Shown: positions 25,791 to 35,271 of the stretch, piece by piece | Layout of the letters: every line of letters starts with the position of its first letter | Position numbering within the stretch: the stretch's first letter is position 1 | Origin: Firmicutes bacterium AM31-12AC | GTDB lineage: Bacteria; Bacillota; Clostridia; Lachnospirales; Lachnospiraceae | DNA length: 64,000 nt | NCBI GenBank assembly: GCA_003480425.1 | Contig: QUJA01000003.1 | Coordinates: forward strand, 88,485 to 152,484 | Direction: 5' to 3' | Notes under the pieces: generated by a model | What the model was told of the DNA's origin: nothing | Databases searched by the model: none | Seen by the model: only the letters and a program-made list of their open reading frames with translations | Made by a program: the position numbers and the translations under genes

Positions 25791-27188
25791 ATGAGTCAAG
25801 AAATGAAAACTGCCCCTGCAGCAGAAAATAAAATGGGAACCATGCCGATTGGTAAACTTCTGTTTAACATGTCTTTACCTATGATGATTTCCATGCTCGT
25901 GCAGGCACTTTATAATATTGTAGACAGTATTTTTGTATCTAAATTATCTGAAAATGCACTTACTGCCGTTTCACTCGCCTTCCCTTTGCAGATGCTCTTA
26001 ATCGCTGTTGCAACTGGTACCGGCGTCGGTATGAATGCATTGCTTTCCAAAGCACTTGGTGAACGTCGCTCAGACGAAGTAAATCGAATTGCTTCCAATG
26101 CGGCATTTCTCTATTTTGTAAGTTACGTCGTAATTTGTATTCTCGGGTTTACTATTGTCAAACCTTTTTACATGAGTCAGATGGGACATGCCGATGTTGA
26201 GATTATGGAGATGGGAATCGACTACTTAAGTACTGTTATGATTTTTTCTTTCGGTTTACTTTCACAGATTTATTTTGAGCGTCTTCTGACTTCAACCGGA
26301 AAGACGATCTTCAGCATGACTTCACAGTTATGTGGAGCGATTACAAATATCATTCTTGATCCGATCTTAATTTTCGGATTATGCGGACTCCCTAAGATGG
26401 GTGTGACCGGTGCTGCTGTCGCAACCGTGATCGGACAATGCGTTGCCGCAGTCGTTGCCTTTACGTGCAATCACAAATACAACCACGAGGTAAAACTTAT
26501 CTTCCGCGGTTTTCGTCCAAGCGGAAGAATTATCGGAACAATTTATGCGATTGGTATTCCTTCTATCATCATGCAGTCCATTGGTTCTGTTATGACATAC
26601 TCCATGAACCGTATTTTGATTGAATTTTCTTCAACTGCCACTGCTGTTTTTGGTGTGTACTTCAAACTACAAAGCTTCTTCTTTATGCCTGTATTTGGTT
26701 TAAACAATGGTATTACTCCAATCATTGCATTCAACTATGGTGCACAAAACAGAAAACGTATGGTTAAAACAATTAAATTAAGTATGATTACTGCATTCTG
26801 CCTGACATTTATCGGATTCCTTTGTTTTGAATTTATTCCTCAGGCATTGCTTGGAATGTTTAGTGCATCCGCAGATATGCTCAAAATCGGCGTCCCTGCA
26901 CTTCGGATCATCGGTATCCATTATCTGATCGCATGGTTCTGCATCATCTGCGGTACCGTATTCCAGGCTCTTGGAAAAGCAGTATTCAGCATGATCGTAT
27001 CCATTATGCGTCAGCTTATTATTTTGGTTCCTGCAGCCTATATTTTATCTAAGCTTGGAGGACTCCACGCGGTATGGTGGTCTTTCCCTATTGCAGAAAT
27101 TGTATCCCTTACGGTTTCATTATTCTTTCTTTTCCGAATTTATCGTACTATTATTTCAACGATTCCGGACGGAAGTGATATTTTATAA
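25791..27188 (+). CDS. MATE-family efflux transporter
   Basis: The 465 residues form twelve membrane helices in two homologous halves. Family motifs are LPMMISMLVQALYNIVDSIF in helix 1, GTGVGMNALLSKALGERR after helix 2 and the matching GLNNGITPIIAFNYGAQNRKR in the second half. It is closest in look to the MepA/DinF-type branch, which exports cationic drugs or metabolites against sodium or protons. AGGAGG lies 7 nt before the ATG. It is monocistronic, with its own promoter and terminator, divergent from pgi. Two further MATE genes occur in this window (46719 and 60620), and the three are clearly distinct from one another. Confidence 0.92.
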   Translation: MSQEMKTAPAAENKMGTMPIGKLLFNMSLPMMISMLVQALYNIVDSIFVSKLSENALTAVSLAFPLQMLLIAVATGTGVGMNALLSKALGERRSDEVNRIASNAAFLYFVSYVVICILGFTIVKPFYMSQMGHADVEIMEMGIDYLSTVMIFSFGLLSQIYFERLLTSTGKTIFSMTSQLCGAITNIILDPILIFGLCGLPKMGVTGAAVATVIGQCVAAVVAFTCNHKYNHEVKLIFRGFRPSGRIIGTIYAIGIPSIIMQSIGSVMTYSMNRILIEFSSTATAVFGVYFKLQSFFFMPVFGLNNGITPIIAFNYGAQNRKRMVKTIKLSMITAFCLTFIGFLCFEFIPQALLGMFSASADMLKIGVPALRIIGIHYLIAWFCIICGTVFQALGKAVFSMIVSIMRQLIILVPAAYILSKLGGLHAVWWSFPIAEIVSLTVSLFFLFRIYRTIISTIPDGSDIL

Positions 27189-27198
27189 AAAAAGAAAC

Positions 27199-27238
27199 GC
27201 ACTTGTAAGACATTCAAAACTTACAAGTGCATTTTTTA
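27199..27238 (+). terminator. Terminator after the MATE gene
   Basis: GCACTTGTAAG pairs perfectly with CTTACAAGTGC around a 10-nt loop, followed by ATTTTTTAT. It lies 10 nt after the stop. Confidence 0.9.
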
Positions 27239-27322
27239 TCTCAGTCGAGAAGACTCCCACCTCTTCAGGTGGTGAGTAATAGCAAATTTGTCTCAGTGGG
27301 AGTCCAATCTCCGACTGAGATA
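27238..27322. repeat. Branched hairpin next to repeat R2
   Basis: ATCTCAGTCG pairs with CGACTGAGAT. Inside it, GACTCCCAC pairs with GTGGGAGTC, and CACCT/AGGTG forms a local loop. It abuts the start of R2. The look is that of an end of a small mobile element (IS200/IS605-like ends are palindromic), but no transposase is present, so the origin is open. Confidence 0.6.
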
Positions 27323-27416
27323 AACGCTCCGCGAGGATTCGCAGTGATTCTGATAGGAATATGTCAGCTTCGCTGACCAGAATCACGCGCCAAGTCTCAC
27401 GGACGTTCGACTTGAA
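27320..27416 (-). repeat. 97-nt hairpin repeat, copy R2
   Basis: In inverted orientation relative to R1 and R3. GTGATTCTG pairs with CAGAATCAC, and TCAGC/GCTGA forms the apical hairpin. The outer arm CCGCGAG here faces CTCACGG. It ends 4 nt before the stop of the GGDEF/HD-GYP gene, so the 3' end of that transcript runs through it. Confidence 0.85.
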
Positions 27417-27420
27417 TTTA

Positions 27421-29507
27421 TTATTTATCTGCCAGATGCTGCGTATAATTTTTTAATTCATCTTGAATCTCAACCAGACATTTAATAAGCAATGGGTTAA
27501 ATGCTCCACATTCACCATTCTGAATCATCTGAATAGCTGTTTCATGTGAAAATGCTTTCTTATAACATCGCTCGCTGGTCAAGGCATCATATACATCTGC
27601 CATCGAAACGATCTGGGCACTGATTGGAATCTCATCTCCCTTCAATCCATCCGGATACCCCCGACCATTCCATCGTTCATGATGCCACCTTGTGATTTCA
27701 TATGCTGTATGCAGCAAAGGCTCAAATTGAAAGTTATCCAGCTTAGTCAATATCTCTGCTCCGCACATACTATGTGTCTTCATAATCGCAAATTCTTCAT
27801 CTGTCAGTTTTCCAGGCTTATTGAGAATTCTTTCATCGATTGCGATTTTCCCTATATCATGAAGCGCCGATGCAAGAGGAATATTTTCTTTCTCTTCCGG
27901 ACTGATATCATATTTATTCGTAACCTTAAGTAAATGCTCCAGCATCATTTCCGTAATCATACGGATATGACGAACATGATCTCCGCTTTCTCCGTTACGG
28001 AATTCAACAATCTGACTTAAAACCCCTACTAACGTAGACGTATTGTGTTCACGTTTCTGTATCTGTTCCGAAACCATTTTTACCAGTCTTCGTTGTTTCG
28101 AATAAAGTTTTATCGTGTTCATTACGCGTCGATAAACAACCCTTGCATCAAATGGTCGATTAACATAGTCTGACGCTCCCAGGTCATACGCTCTTCGAAT
28201 GGCCTCTTCTGAATCCTCACTGGAAATCATAATAACAGGAACATCCTCTATCATTTGATTTTCATTCATCGCACGTAAAACTTCAAATCCATCCAACACC
28301 GGCATATTTATGTCCAGCAGTACTAACGCGATATCCTTTTTATTTTTATAAAGTATGTTCAAACACTCCTGTCCATCTTTTGCCTCCAATATCCGATAAT
28401 CATCTTCCAATATTACAGACAGCAGTTCTCGATTCATCATAGAATCATCTACGATTAAAATTTGTTGTTTGATATTTTCCTGCACAGAAGTATGTAAATA
28501 TTGTTTTTCTCCCTCTTGATATACAACAACTTCGTCCTTTTTATTCTTTGCCTGATACATTAACTGGTCGACATAGCACACGACATCTTCTATCGCATCT
28601 TCCTTATTTTTTATCGTTCCGCCTATACTCAAAGACAGATGTAAATATGAATATCCCGGAATTACTACATTCCGTACTTTATCCCGAATCTGATTCAATT
28701 TATTTTTCAAAGCTTCTTCCTGGACATCTGAAAGAATCAGTAAAAATTCATCCCCACCATATCGGATCAACATATCCTCCTCCCCGATACAAGATAAAAC
28801 CACCTCTGTGGCAGTCTTGAGTGCAACATCACCAACATGATGTCCATATGTATCATTACTGACCTTAAAATCGTCCAGATCCATTAAGGCAATTCCGGCA
28901 TTCTCAACAGAGTTTTTACAACTTCTTCATAGTATCGTCGATTAAACGCTCCGGTCAGTGCATCGCGATATATTTTATTATTGTAATTTTTTTCTCTTTT
29001 TAACAGTCTTTCCAGTTCTTTGTTTTTCTGTTCCAACTCTTTTTTATATTGCTCCAGATGATATTGCTCTGTCCTGTCAAGCACGTAATTAATTGCCAGA
29101 ACATCTCCTGTTTCTTCATCCTCAAAGAGTGCCATATGATTTTCCGCAAGCATCGGTTCATATGTTACTGTTCTTGTCCAGTAATAAAATGTAATGTGCT
29201 GCTCTCCCTTGTAAAAACGTTCTAAAAGTTTCTCTCGGTTCACAGTTTCCAAAAATTCTTCTCTTCCCTCTTCCGGAATTGTTAAAGCCCACATCTTGAC
29301 CAGTTCTGAAAAACTGGAATTTTCCGGCATTCCCAATTGTTCGTTTAAATCATATTCTACTCCGTCCAGTACCTGATACATAACCCCCGGCACCAGGTCC
29401 TTCGTAAGATTTATTCTACAATATCCATCCGCAATTGCAAAAACCGCCTGCTCTAAAAATTGATTATTTAAATTAATCCTTTTCTTATTTTTGTCCATCT
29501 TTGCCAC
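27421..29507 (-). CDS. GGDEF - receiver - HD-GYP cyclic-di-GMP protein, split by a one-base frameshift
   Basis: The two frames give one 695-residue protein: a PAS-like input domain (about 1-150), a coiled linker, GGDEF (RYGGDEF intact), receiver (Asp in LVLLDINMPV) and HD-GYP (HDIGKIAI, HSMCGAEIL, WHHERWNGRGYPDG). The frame breaks inside the GGDEF domain at the five-T run 28913-28917. Adding one base gives YYEEVVKNSVENAGIALMDL, which matches the spacing of the paralogue at 16535 residue for residue. As read, two products arise: a 207-residue input fragment and a 487-residue remainder. The start is GTG at 29507 or ATG at 29498; neither has a clearly better site. It is the last gene of a sensory operon with the kinase and binding protein upstream. 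Confidence 0.85.
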
Positions 29508-29528
29508 AACTTCCTTGTCTAAGACTAT

Positions 29529-31757
29529 TTATATTTCATTCTCATCACTTCTAACGTGTATTTCATTTTCTGCTTTATTTCCTCTGTTTTTCTTAGTGAT
29601 AACCTTGAAAACAGTCTCAACCAGCACTTCCCTATTCAATGGTTTTGCTATATGCGCATCCATTCCCGCTTCTTTTGCTTTCATCTTATCATCTGTAAAT
29701 GCATTGGCTGTCATTGCTATGATCGGTATTGTCTTTGCATCTGCTCTGCCCATTTTTCGAATCGTTTCTGAAGCAGTTAATCCGTCCATAATCGGCATCA
29801 TTACATCCATAAGAATTGCATCATATGTCCCAACGGAAGATTTTTCAAAGTAATCCACCGCTTCTTTTCCATTTTTCACCTTTGTCACCACAGCGCCTTC
29901 ATCTGTCACAATAAACTCCGCAATTTCCATATTCAGCTCATTATCTTCTACAAGCAAAATATGCAATCCATGAAGAGATGCCGCAGTTTTTTCTTCTTTT
30001 TCCATCCTGTCAGTCTCGGTATCAATCTTAAACGGAATCTGAATTACAAATGTAGTTCCGACTCCTTCTTCACTTTCAAACTGAATCGTTCCACCCATTT
30101 TTTCTACGAGACTTTTTGTAATTGGCATTCCAAGTCCTGTTCCACCATATTTAGAACGGCTTCCTGCATTTTCCTGTGCAAATGGTTCAAAAATCACTTT
30201 CTGAAATTCTCTGCTCATACCGATTCCGGTATCTTGACAGATGAATTCAATCATCGTCATGCCTGCCTGATTATAAGGAACTTCTCTGCATTGAATATAT
30301 ATACTTCCATTATCCTTATTGTATTTCACCGCATTACTCAGAATATTCATCCATACCCTTTTCACATGTGCCGGACTGCCAATCAGATTCCAATGAGTTA
30401 TTTCCTGTTTTTCCCGAATCAGCTTAATATTTCTCTCCTCTGCCAACAACTCAATTACTGTCAGTACCTCTTCTGAAATATTATGCAAATCAAACGGACT
30501 CTCTTCCAAAATAACTTCACCGGATTCCAGCTTACTCATATCCAGAACTTCATTTACCAATCCCAATAATAAATTCGAAGCTTCTTTGATTTTTTCACGA
30601 CATTCTGTCTGTTTATCCAAATCCTCTGCATAATGTTCTGCCACATCAAGCATGCCGCAGATTCCATTAATCGGAGTACGGATGTCATGGCTCATTCGCT
30701 GGAGGAACTCAGTTTTTGCTCTATTCGCAGCTTCCGCTCTTTTTGCTGCCTTAAGAAGCTCTTCTTTATACTTCTCTTCTTTTTCTCTTTCTTGTTTTTC
30801 TCGCTCCGCACTTGCTTTCTGTATCCTCACCCATGAAACACTAAGCAAAAGCAAATATAAAAACGTCACAAGAATTACATTTAACGGAAGATTCTGAAAT
30901 ATTTTTTTATCCGGAATATATGCATAAATGTAATAATCTCTTTGTTTTAGCATAATTCCATAACATCCGGTTCCTTCATTTTTCAAATGAAAAATATGAT
31001 GACTATCCGTATGCTGTTTCATTGTCTGGACAACCTCATTTTCAGCTGTAGACTGTCCTAACAGATTTTCGTCGTTGCTGGCAATAATCATCCCGCTATC
31101 TGCAACAACAATTGTTCCGTCCTTTTCCGTACTGTAACCATTTAAAAGGCTCTGCATTGTCAATGTATAATTTCGCATATATTCTGACGGAGTATAATAA
31201 TATATAGCAACCACTCCCGGAGCGTCTTTTCTGGCACAGGCTGCAAGATCAATACAACTGCCATCATCAAGATTGATTCTCTCAGAATACGAACGTTCTT
31301 CATATTCTATATAATCCATAATGACATCTTTTTGTAAATAACGAACTGCTTTTTCCGTATATTTTTCGTTTGCACTATATTCACAAACTACACTTCCATC
31401 TGCATTAAGTACAAGAATCCCATCCACCCACAGTGTCTGCAAATTTTCTTTTAATAATTTCTGGCTTAACTGCCCGCCATTTTCTATCTCAATATCGATG
31501 TTCGTGCTCATCTGACGAGCACTCTCAATCGATCTAAGAAGACTTTTGGATTCTGTAGCCTCATTATAATGTGTATAAGTAGAACACTGAACCTTGACGT
31601 AATTTACAATCTCAACCAGTCTTTGCTCCACTTCTGTCTTTTCCTTATGAAAAAAATACAATACAGAGGCTGCCACTACGCAGACACCTATCAAAGCCCC
31701 AAACATCCAGAAGCGCTTTTTCATTTCTTTTGGGTTTCTTTTAATACTCAAAACCAT
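29529..31757 (-). CDS. Hybrid sensor histidine kinase with C-terminal receiver
   Basis: The protein has 742 residues. Two membrane helices (about 15-33 and 292-312) flank an extracellular Cache-like sensor. Then come a coiled linker and a HisKA domain with phosphoacceptor His in MSHDIRTPINGI. The HATPase has NAVKYN, DTGIGM and GGTGLGM boxes, and the receiver (about 605-725) has its Asp in ILMDVMMP. Its start overlaps the end of the solute-binding gene by 17 nt, so the two are translated together. A binding protein fused by operon to a kinase usually presents an amino acid or similar ligand to the sensor. The next gene makes and degrades c-di-GMP and has a receiver, which this kinase may phosphorylate directly or by relay. 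Confidence 0.9.
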   Translation of the reverse strand: MVLSIKRNPKEMKKRFWMFGALIGVCVVAASVLYFFHKEKTEVEQRLVEIVNYVKVQCSTYTHYNEATESKSLLRSIESARQMSTNIDIEIENGGQLSQKLLKENLQTLWVDGILVLNADGSVVCEYSANEKYTEKAVRYLQKDVIMDYIEYEERSYSERINLDDGSCIDLAACARKDAPGVVAIYYYTPSEYMRNYTLTMQSLLNGYSTEKDGTIVVADSGMIIASNDENLLGQSTAENEVVQTMKQHTDSHHIFHLKNEGTGCYGIMLKQRDYYIYAYIPDKKIFQNLPLNVILVTFLYLLLLSVSWVRIQKASAEREKQEREKEEKYKEELLKAAKRAEAANRAKTEFLQRMSHDIRTPINGICGMLDVAEHYAEDLDKQTECREKIKEASNLLLGLVNEVLDMSKLESGEVILEESPFDLHNISEEVLTVIELLAEERNIKLIREKQEITHWNLIGSPAHVKRVWMNILSNAVKYNKDNGSIYIQCREVPYNQAGMTMIEFICQDTGIGMSREFQKVIFEPFAQENAGSRSKYGGTGLGMPITKSLVEKMGGTIQFESEEGVGTTFVIQIPFKIDTETDRMEKEEKTAASLHGLHILLVEDNELNMEIAEFIVTDEGAVVTKVKNGKEAVDYFEKSSVGTYDAILMDVMMPIMDGLTASETIRKMGRADAKTIPIIAMTANAFTDDKMKAKEAGMDAHIAKPLNREVLVETVFKVITKKNRGNKAENEIHVRSDENEI

Positions 31758-32556
31758 CCACCTCCAGATATTTTTCCGGGTTATCCAGATATTTTCCGAT
31801 TATTTTCAACGATGTCCCATCCTGACGCATTTCTTCTAATATCTGATTCAACTCTTCACAAATGCCTCTGTCATCATTTTTAGCAAATGCAACACCTATT
31901 CCAACTGTCATCAATGGTTCTTCTAAAATACGAAAGTTTGTATCATAATCTTTCATATACTGTACAATAGACTCTTCATGTGCTGCTACTGCATCTACAT
32001 AACCTTTTCCAAGAAAAGAGTAGATTAGTTCTCTATGACCAAGACTGATCAAATTAGCAAGCTTCGGAATTCTCTCATCCGTTCGTTTCAAAAAGATACC
32101 TTCTGGCTTAGTCGTTGACTGAACTGCAACATTTTTTCCTTCCAAATCTTTCAGTTCATAAATGTCACTGTTTTCATTTACCGCAACTACCTGGCGACTT
32201 GATATATATGGTCCTGCCCAGCGGTACTCATCCAGTCTTCCTTCCATGGAAAAGCATCCCATAATACAGTCAATTTCGCCACTTTCCACCAGTTCCTTTT
32301 TCTTCTCCCAGTTAATCTGTACAACATCTACCTGATAGCCCATTCTTTCAAATGCTTCCGTTGCCAAATCTACATCAATTCCTGTCGGAATTCCATCTTC
32401 ATTCAGATAATTATATGGGGGATAGCTATCACTTCCAAGTGTAATTGTAGGCTTATTTTTTTCTTTTTTTTGATGCACTGATTCACTGCATCCTGTAAAA
32501 GATGTAATTAATATACCCACAAGCAGCATCCCTGCAATAATTCTTCTTCCTTTCAT
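31741..32556 (-). CDS. Family 3 solute-binding lipoprotein, likely sensor partner of the kinase
   Basis: The 271 residues start with a lipoprotein signal peptide ending TSFTGC (Cys23). The mature part has the SBP_bac_3 pattern: SDSYPPYNYLNEDGIPTGID, DLATEAFERMGY, IDCIMGCFSM and AVQSTTKPEG. Such proteins bind amino acids or related polar ligands outside the membrane. No ABC permease or ATPase gene is nearby; instead the stop overlaps the hybrid kinase gene. I therefore infer a signalling rather than a transport role. It opens the operon binding protein - kinase - GGDEF/HD-GYP. Confidence 0.88.
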   Translation of the reverse strand: MKGRRIIAGMLLVGILITSFTGCSESVHQKKEKNKPTITLGSDSYPPYNYLNEDGIPTGIDVDLATEAFERMGYQVDVVQINWEKKKELVESGEIDCIMGCFSMEGRLDEYRWAGPYISSRQVVAVNENSDIYELKDLEGKNVAVQSTTKPEGIFLKRTDERIPKLANLISLGHRELIYSFLGKGYVDAVAAHEESIVQYMKDYDTNFRILEEPLMTVGIGVAFAKNDDRGICEELNQILEEMRQDGTSLKIIGKYLDNPEKYLEVDGFEY

Positions 32557-32619
32557 GTTGTTCCCACCTTGCTGTTTTTTATTCCTTCAGTTTCATTCAA
32601 ATTAACTCTTCAAACCCAA

Positions 32620-32652
32620 AAGATGCATTGTCCTTCCAGACAATGCATCTTA
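32620..32652 (-). terminator. Hairpin after traX-like gene
   Basis: AAGATGCATTGTC pairs perfectly with GACAATGCATCTT around a 6-nt loop, with a T-rich tail on the minus strand. It lies downstream of the oxygen-defence operon and upstream of the sensory operon. Confidence 0.75.
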
Positions 32653-32796
32653 CACATTACAATTAGCTATTATTCTATAGACATGTAACGTTTCGTCTTA
32701 GACTTTCAACTGACTCAATTATTTTTTTAATAATTATACAGTTTCTGTATGAAAAAGTCCATTCCTTTTTTTATCTTCTTATTGTTCTTCTTATTG

Positions 32797-33549
32797 TTAA
32801 TTTACACACTCCAATATCAACACAAGCACTAACATATGCACCGGATAAAACGCATAACAACTATACTGGAATAACTTGCTGTGATATCCCTGACGTCCAC
32901 GATATAGCCAGATAGGAATCAAAGCCAGCAGTGCTAATCCTTGCTGGCAAAATTCAAATTTCACACCAAACAATTGGACCGGATACATCAAGCCTCCTAG
33001 TAATTCTATATTTATCCAATAAAGTGTAAGAAATTGCCCTAACAGACACCACCATTTTCGTCCTCTGAAAAAATAAAACCCAAATACTGTTAACACCCCG
33101 GCACCGTAATAATCTGCCATACATATAGTTCCTAATAGCATTCCCGTTATAACAACAAGGATTGCCACAAATAAGTACGCACATCTCTTTTGATTTTTGC
33201 GTGCCATTTCCATTAAATGAATCCCTAAAATTCCCAGCAAAAATGTCCATATAACATTTTGATGAACCGGATAAAACCATGTTCCTCCATACATCAAATC
33301 AAATGGTATCTCTGAAAGTAACGCAAACAAAAACAATCTGGAAATATATTTTTTTAGGTTATGAGTATAAAAATATCCTTCCACCGTCATAAAAGCAAAT
33401 ATCGGAAAGGCCAGTCTCCCTGCACAAGTCAGCCACTCTTGAGCCGGAAAAAGTGTCGCCCATAGATGATCCATTAACATAAGTGTCATGGCAATAACAT
33501 GTAATACCGCTGCACTGATATCTATCTGACTAAATTTGAATGATCTCAT
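32797..33549 (-). CDS. TraX-family membrane protein
   Basis: The 250 residues form about eight membrane helices. Family features are IAMTLMLMDHLWATLF near the N-terminus, GRLAFPIFAFMTVEGYFYT and SEIPFDLMYGG. TraX is named for F-pilin acetylation, but most chromosomal homologues in Firmicutes sit outside conjugation loci and are of unknown, probably acyltransferase-like, function. Its ATG overlaps the stop of the YitT gene as ATGA, so it is translationally coupled to it. It is the last gene of the rubredoxin operon. Confidence 0.85.
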   Translation of the reverse strand: MRSFKFSQIDISAAVLHVIAMTLMLMDHLWATLFPAQEWLTCAGRLAFPIFAFMTVEGYFYTHNLKKYISRLFLFALLSEIPFDLMYGGTWFYPVHQNVIWTFLLGILGIHLMEMARKNQKRCAYLFVAILVVITGMLLGTICMADYYGAGVLTVFGFYFFRGRKWWCLLGQFLTLYWINIELLGGLMYPVQLFGVKFEFCQQGLALLALIPIWLYRGRQGYHSKLFQYSCYAFYPVHMLVLVLILECVN

Positions 33550-34418
33550 TTTGCTGGAGCTCCAATCGTTTTAGGCTGATAACGCATATCTGCCACCGTA
33601 TACACTGTAATAAATGCCTTAGGATCGAGTTTATTAATATAACTCATCAACTTCTGATACTCGTTTTTATCTACAATAGTGATAATCTCATGTCTCTTAT
33701 CCATATTATAAGCACCAAATGCTTCATATATTGTTGCTCCGCTATGCAGATCATGGATAATAAACTGGCGAAGTTCTTCTTCATACTGAGTAATAATGCA
33801 AACTCGCCTCTTCAGATTTTGACCAAAGATAAAATGGTCCACTACCATACCATTGAAATATGTACCCAGAACACTTAGGACAACTGTCTTCTTATCATAC
33901 ACAAGTGCCGCTGACAATGCCACACACATCCCGGCTAATGACATAGCTTTTCCCATCTCTATATGCAAATATTTATTCATGATCTTCGCTACAATATCAA
34001 GACCTCCGGAAGATGCATTCATATTAAAAAGAATACTCAGACCTATGCTGACTACTAAAACATAACAAAGCACATCCAATTCCTGACTATCTGTCAATGA
34101 GCCGATATCCGGAAGAATACGTTCAAATATCCATAAAAAAAATGGCAATGCAACACTAGTATAAACTGTCTTTGTCCCAAATTCTTTACCACATGTAATA
34201 AATCCAATCAACAGAAGTACTACATTCATAACCATTGTAATCACAGAGAGTGGCAATGGTATAAAATTTGTAAGGATGATTCCCAGACCTGAAATACTAC
34301 TAACCGAAGTGTGGCTGGGAACCAAAAAGAAATATACCGCCGCAGCAATAATAAATACTGCTACAGTCAACGTAACTATCTCCCTTACAAGGTTTTTATA
34401 ATCAATTTGTTTTTCCAT
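33546..34418 (-). CDS. YitT-family membrane protein (DUF161 plus DUF2179)
   Basis: From the chosen ATG the protein has 290 residues. About five membrane helices in the first 200 residues include the glycine-rich SSGGLDIVAKIMNKY segment. A cytosolic DUF2179 domain follows at the end (about 215-280; RRVCIITQYEEELRQFI and GATIYEAFGAYN). Function is not established in the family. The frame is open for 20 further codons upstream, but that stretch overlaps the rubredoxin gene. I therefore place the start at 34418, 14 nt after the rubredoxin stop, although its ribosome-binding site is weak. Confidence 0.85.
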   Translation of the reverse strand: MEKQIDYKNLVREIVTLTVAVFIIAAAVYFFLVPSHTSVSSISGLGIILTNFIPLPLSVITMVMNVVLLLIGFITCGKEFGTKTVYTSVALPFFLWIFERILPDIGSLTDSQELDVLCYVLVVSIGLSILFNMNASSGGLDIVAKIMNKYLHIEMGKAMSLAGMCVALSAALVYDKKTVVLSVLGTYFNGMVVDHFIFGQNLKRRVCIITQYEEELRQFIIHDLHSGATIYEAFGAYNMDKRHEIITIVDKNEYQKLMSYINKLDPKAFITVYTVADMRYQPKTIGAPAK

Positions 34419-34432
34419 TCTATTAAAAATTC

Positions 34433-34588
34433 TTATTCTTCTGAGAATTGATCCTTTCCGGCCATGCATAACGGACATTCAAAATCTTCCGGCACATCTT
34501 CCCATTTTGTTCCTGGTTCAATACCGCCTTCTGGATATCCCTGCTCCTCATCATATTCCCATCCACATAAATCACATACATACTTCAT
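34433..34588 (-). CDS. Rubredoxin
   Basis: This 51-residue protein has the two CxxC knuckles of an iron-sulfur-less [Fe(SCys)4] centre: Cys5-x-x-Cys8 in VCDLCGW and Cys38-x-x-Cys41 in ECPLC, with the usual [18 protein letters not shown] loop between. AAGGAGA precedes the ATG by 8 nt. It lies 6 nt after the stop of the high-molecular-weight rubredoxin gene. Rubredoxin passes single electrons in the cytoplasm, typically to oxygen- or peroxide-reducing enzymes such as flavodiiron protein or rubrerythrin; neither is encoded in this window. Confidence 0.95.
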   Translation of the reverse strand: MKYVCDLCGWEYDEEQGYPEGGIEPGTKWEDVPEDFECPLCMAGKDQFSEE

Positions 34589-34594
34589 AATTCA

Positions 34595-35218
34595 TTATCT
34601 CCTTTCATATATTGGCTCGAAATCACTGATATCGTGTCCACAAAGAGGACATGTATAATCCGGTGGAAGCTCACTTCCTTCATAGACATAATTACAAATC
34701 TTACATCTCCAGCCAACAATCTTCTTATCCTGAGGTATCTCTTTCTTCTTTGGTTTTACGCGATTCTGATAATCAGCGTAAGTAAGTGGTTCGTTCTCAT
34801 TCAACAACTTCGCATCTGTCACTTCTGCAATAAACAATGTGTGTGTGCCAAGATCCTGCTGTTCTAAAACTTTCCCGCTAATAACAGCACATGTCTGATA
34901 TCCCAAATATGGTATATCGTTATGATCAACCGGCAACGAAAGATCTTTCATTTTATCCACATCTCTTCCTGACTGAAAACCAAAATGCTTAATTGTCTCA
35001 AAAGAACAATTCACATCCAGCAGACTCAATGCAAATATACCACTCTCTTTAATTAAATCGCAGGTATAATTACTATTCAAAACGGATATTGCAATTCGAA
35101 TTGGATTGTTCGCTACCTGCATACAAGTGTTTGTAATACAACCATTCACTTTCTCACCAGAACGAGTAGACAACATAAATACTCCATACGACAGATTATA
35201 AAGTGCTTTTTTCTCCAT
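34595..35218 (-). CDS. High-molecular-weight rubredoxin (flavin reductase domain plus rubredoxin)
   Basis: The 207 residues combine an FMN-binding flavin-reductase-like domain (1 to about 150; LSYGVFMLSTRSGEKVNGC and SLLDVNCSFETIKHFGFQSG) with a C-terminal rubredoxin (about 165-205; WRCKICNYVYEG and YTCPLCGHD). In acetogens and clostridia this fusion carries electrons from NADH oxidoreductases to flavodiiron oxygen/NO reductase. It is the first gene of an operon with rubredoxin, YitT and TraX. A consensus promoter and a 7-1-7 palindrome lie directly upstream. AAGGAGG precedes the ATG. Confidence 0.93.
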   Translation of the reverse strand: MEKKALYNLSYGVFMLSTRSGEKVNGCITNTCMQVANNPIRIAISVLNSNYTCDLIKESGIFALSLLDVNCSFETIKHFGFQSGRDVDKMKDLSLPVDHNDIPYLGYQTCAVISGKVLEQQDLGTHTLFIAEVTDAKLLNENEPLTYADYQNRVKPKKKEIPQDKKIVGWRCKICNYVYEGSELPPDYTCPLCGHDISDFEPIYERR

Positions 35219-35242
35219 GCGACATACCTCCTTTGTTTATTA

Positions 35243-35257
35243 TAGTAATAATTACTA
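35243..35257 (-). promoter_or_regulatory. 7-1-7 palindrome, PerR/Fur-like operator
   Basis: TAGTAAT-A-ATTACTA is a perfect inverted repeat with one central base, the layout of Bacillus PerR and Fur boxes. It lies between the -10 box and the ribosome-binding site of the rubredoxin operon, where a bound repressor would block transcription. Control by peroxide or iron fits the gene content; the regulator itself is not in the window. Confidence 0.6.
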
Positions 35258-35271
35258 TTATTACTATCTTT

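Noticed and set aside
32797..33549. Part of a conjugation system because of TraX
   Set aside because: No other transfer gene is present and chromosomal TraX-like proteins are common outside such systems.
34419..34478. Longer YitT start overlapping the rubredoxin gene
   Set aside because: The added 20 residues are an out-of-frame reading of the rubredoxin C-terminus; the inner ATG gives the normal family N-terminus.
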